Source of the DNA: DASVBJ01 sp036375895
GTDB lineage: Bacteria; Actinomycetota; Actinomycetes; JACCUZ01
Reading direction: 5' to 3'
DNA length: 15,077 bases
Assembly (NCBI GenBank): GCA_036375895.1
Contig: DASVBJ010000117.1
Coordinates: 1 to 15,077, forward strand
Below the pieces are notes generated by a model. The model was not told where the DNA came from. It did no database searches and was given only the letters and a program-made list of their open reading frames with translations. The position numbers and the translations under genes are program-made. This document shows positions 14,841 to 15,077 of this stretch, piece after piece. The stretch's first letter is position 1, and the number at the start of each line of letters is the position of its first letter.

Positions 14841-15077
14841 CCCGGGCCTTTGCCGACGACGACGTCGAAGCGGAAGTCCTCCATCGCGAGGTAGATCATC
14901 TCCTCGGCCGGGCGCGCGATGCGGTGGATCTCGTCGATGAACAGCACCTCGCCCTCGGTCAGGCTGGTGAGCAGCGCCGCGAGGTCGCCGGCCCGCTCGA
15001 TCGCCGGCCCGCTGGTCACCCGGATCGGGCTGCCGAGTTCGGCGGCGACGATCATCGCCAGGCTCGTCTTCCCGAGC
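14834..15077 (-). pseudogene. ruvB: Second, diverged partial ruvB copy (Walker A to Walker B region)
   Basis: Read on the minus strand this segment encodes LGKTSLAMIVAAELGSPIR through LFIDEIHRIARPAEEMIY to DFRFDVVVGKGPGAT, matching the main ruvB copy at 14451-14694 (offset 383 bp). I count about 29 differences in 244 bp (about 88% identity) and 7 amino-acid changes in about 80. It breaks off after GKGPGA and runs out of frame into the N-terminal region of the other copy. Its 5' part lies beyond the window. It may be sequence from a related strain joined at a contig end, or a real truncated duplicate. Confidence 0.85.

Overview
This window is high-GC bacterial chromosome from an actinomycete (Actinomycetota). 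The evidence is the strong G/C preference at third codon positions, frequent GTG and TTG starts, and a gene order that matches the Mycobacterium tuberculosis Rv2572c–Rv2594c neighbourhood from memory: ruvB, yajC, secD, secF, apt, rel, cyclophilin, metallo-beta-lactamase-fold protein, hisS, aspS. I cannot fix the genus. No stretch longer than 300 bases lacks a gene; the longest gap is the 223-bp divergent promoter region at 3679-3901.

Layout. Positions 1-3678 (minus strand) hold a tight cluster of a glyoxalase II-like hydrolase, hisS and aspS. aspS overlaps hisS and runs off the left edge near its C-terminus. Positions 3902-5955 (plus strand) hold a membrane-anchored cyclophilin gene overlapping by ATGA a coiled-coil protein with three DUF349 repeats. 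Positions 5956-7168 are an accessory island: two imperfect tandem repeat units, a winged-helix (AbiEi-type) protein joined to a probable DUF559/Vsr-like nuclease domain, and an inverted copy of the repeat. A 34-bp perfect inverted repeat flanks this gene, and its codon use is less biased than its neighbours'. Positions 7169-13760 (minus strand) hold yajC-secD-secF-apt-rel: the SecDF-YajC export accessory complex, adenine salvage and the bifunctional (p)ppGpp enzyme. secD/secF and secF/apt overlap at the stop/start junction (TGATG), and rel appears to have its own promoter as well. Positions 13824-15077 hold ruvB.

The right end is abnormal. The main ruvB copy loses its N-terminus at about 14840 and is joined, out of frame, to a second diverged copy of the ruvB Walker A/Walker B region (about 88% nucleotide identity by hand count) that runs off the window. 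This is either a chimeric contig end or a genuine partial duplication; an assembly chimera is the leading suspicion.

Most genes are housekeeping: aminoacylation, stringent response, protein export, recombination. The best candidate for something little described is the repeat-flanked wHTH-nuclease cassette between the DUF349 gene and rel. The sequence alone cannot show whether it is mobile, defensive or regulatory.
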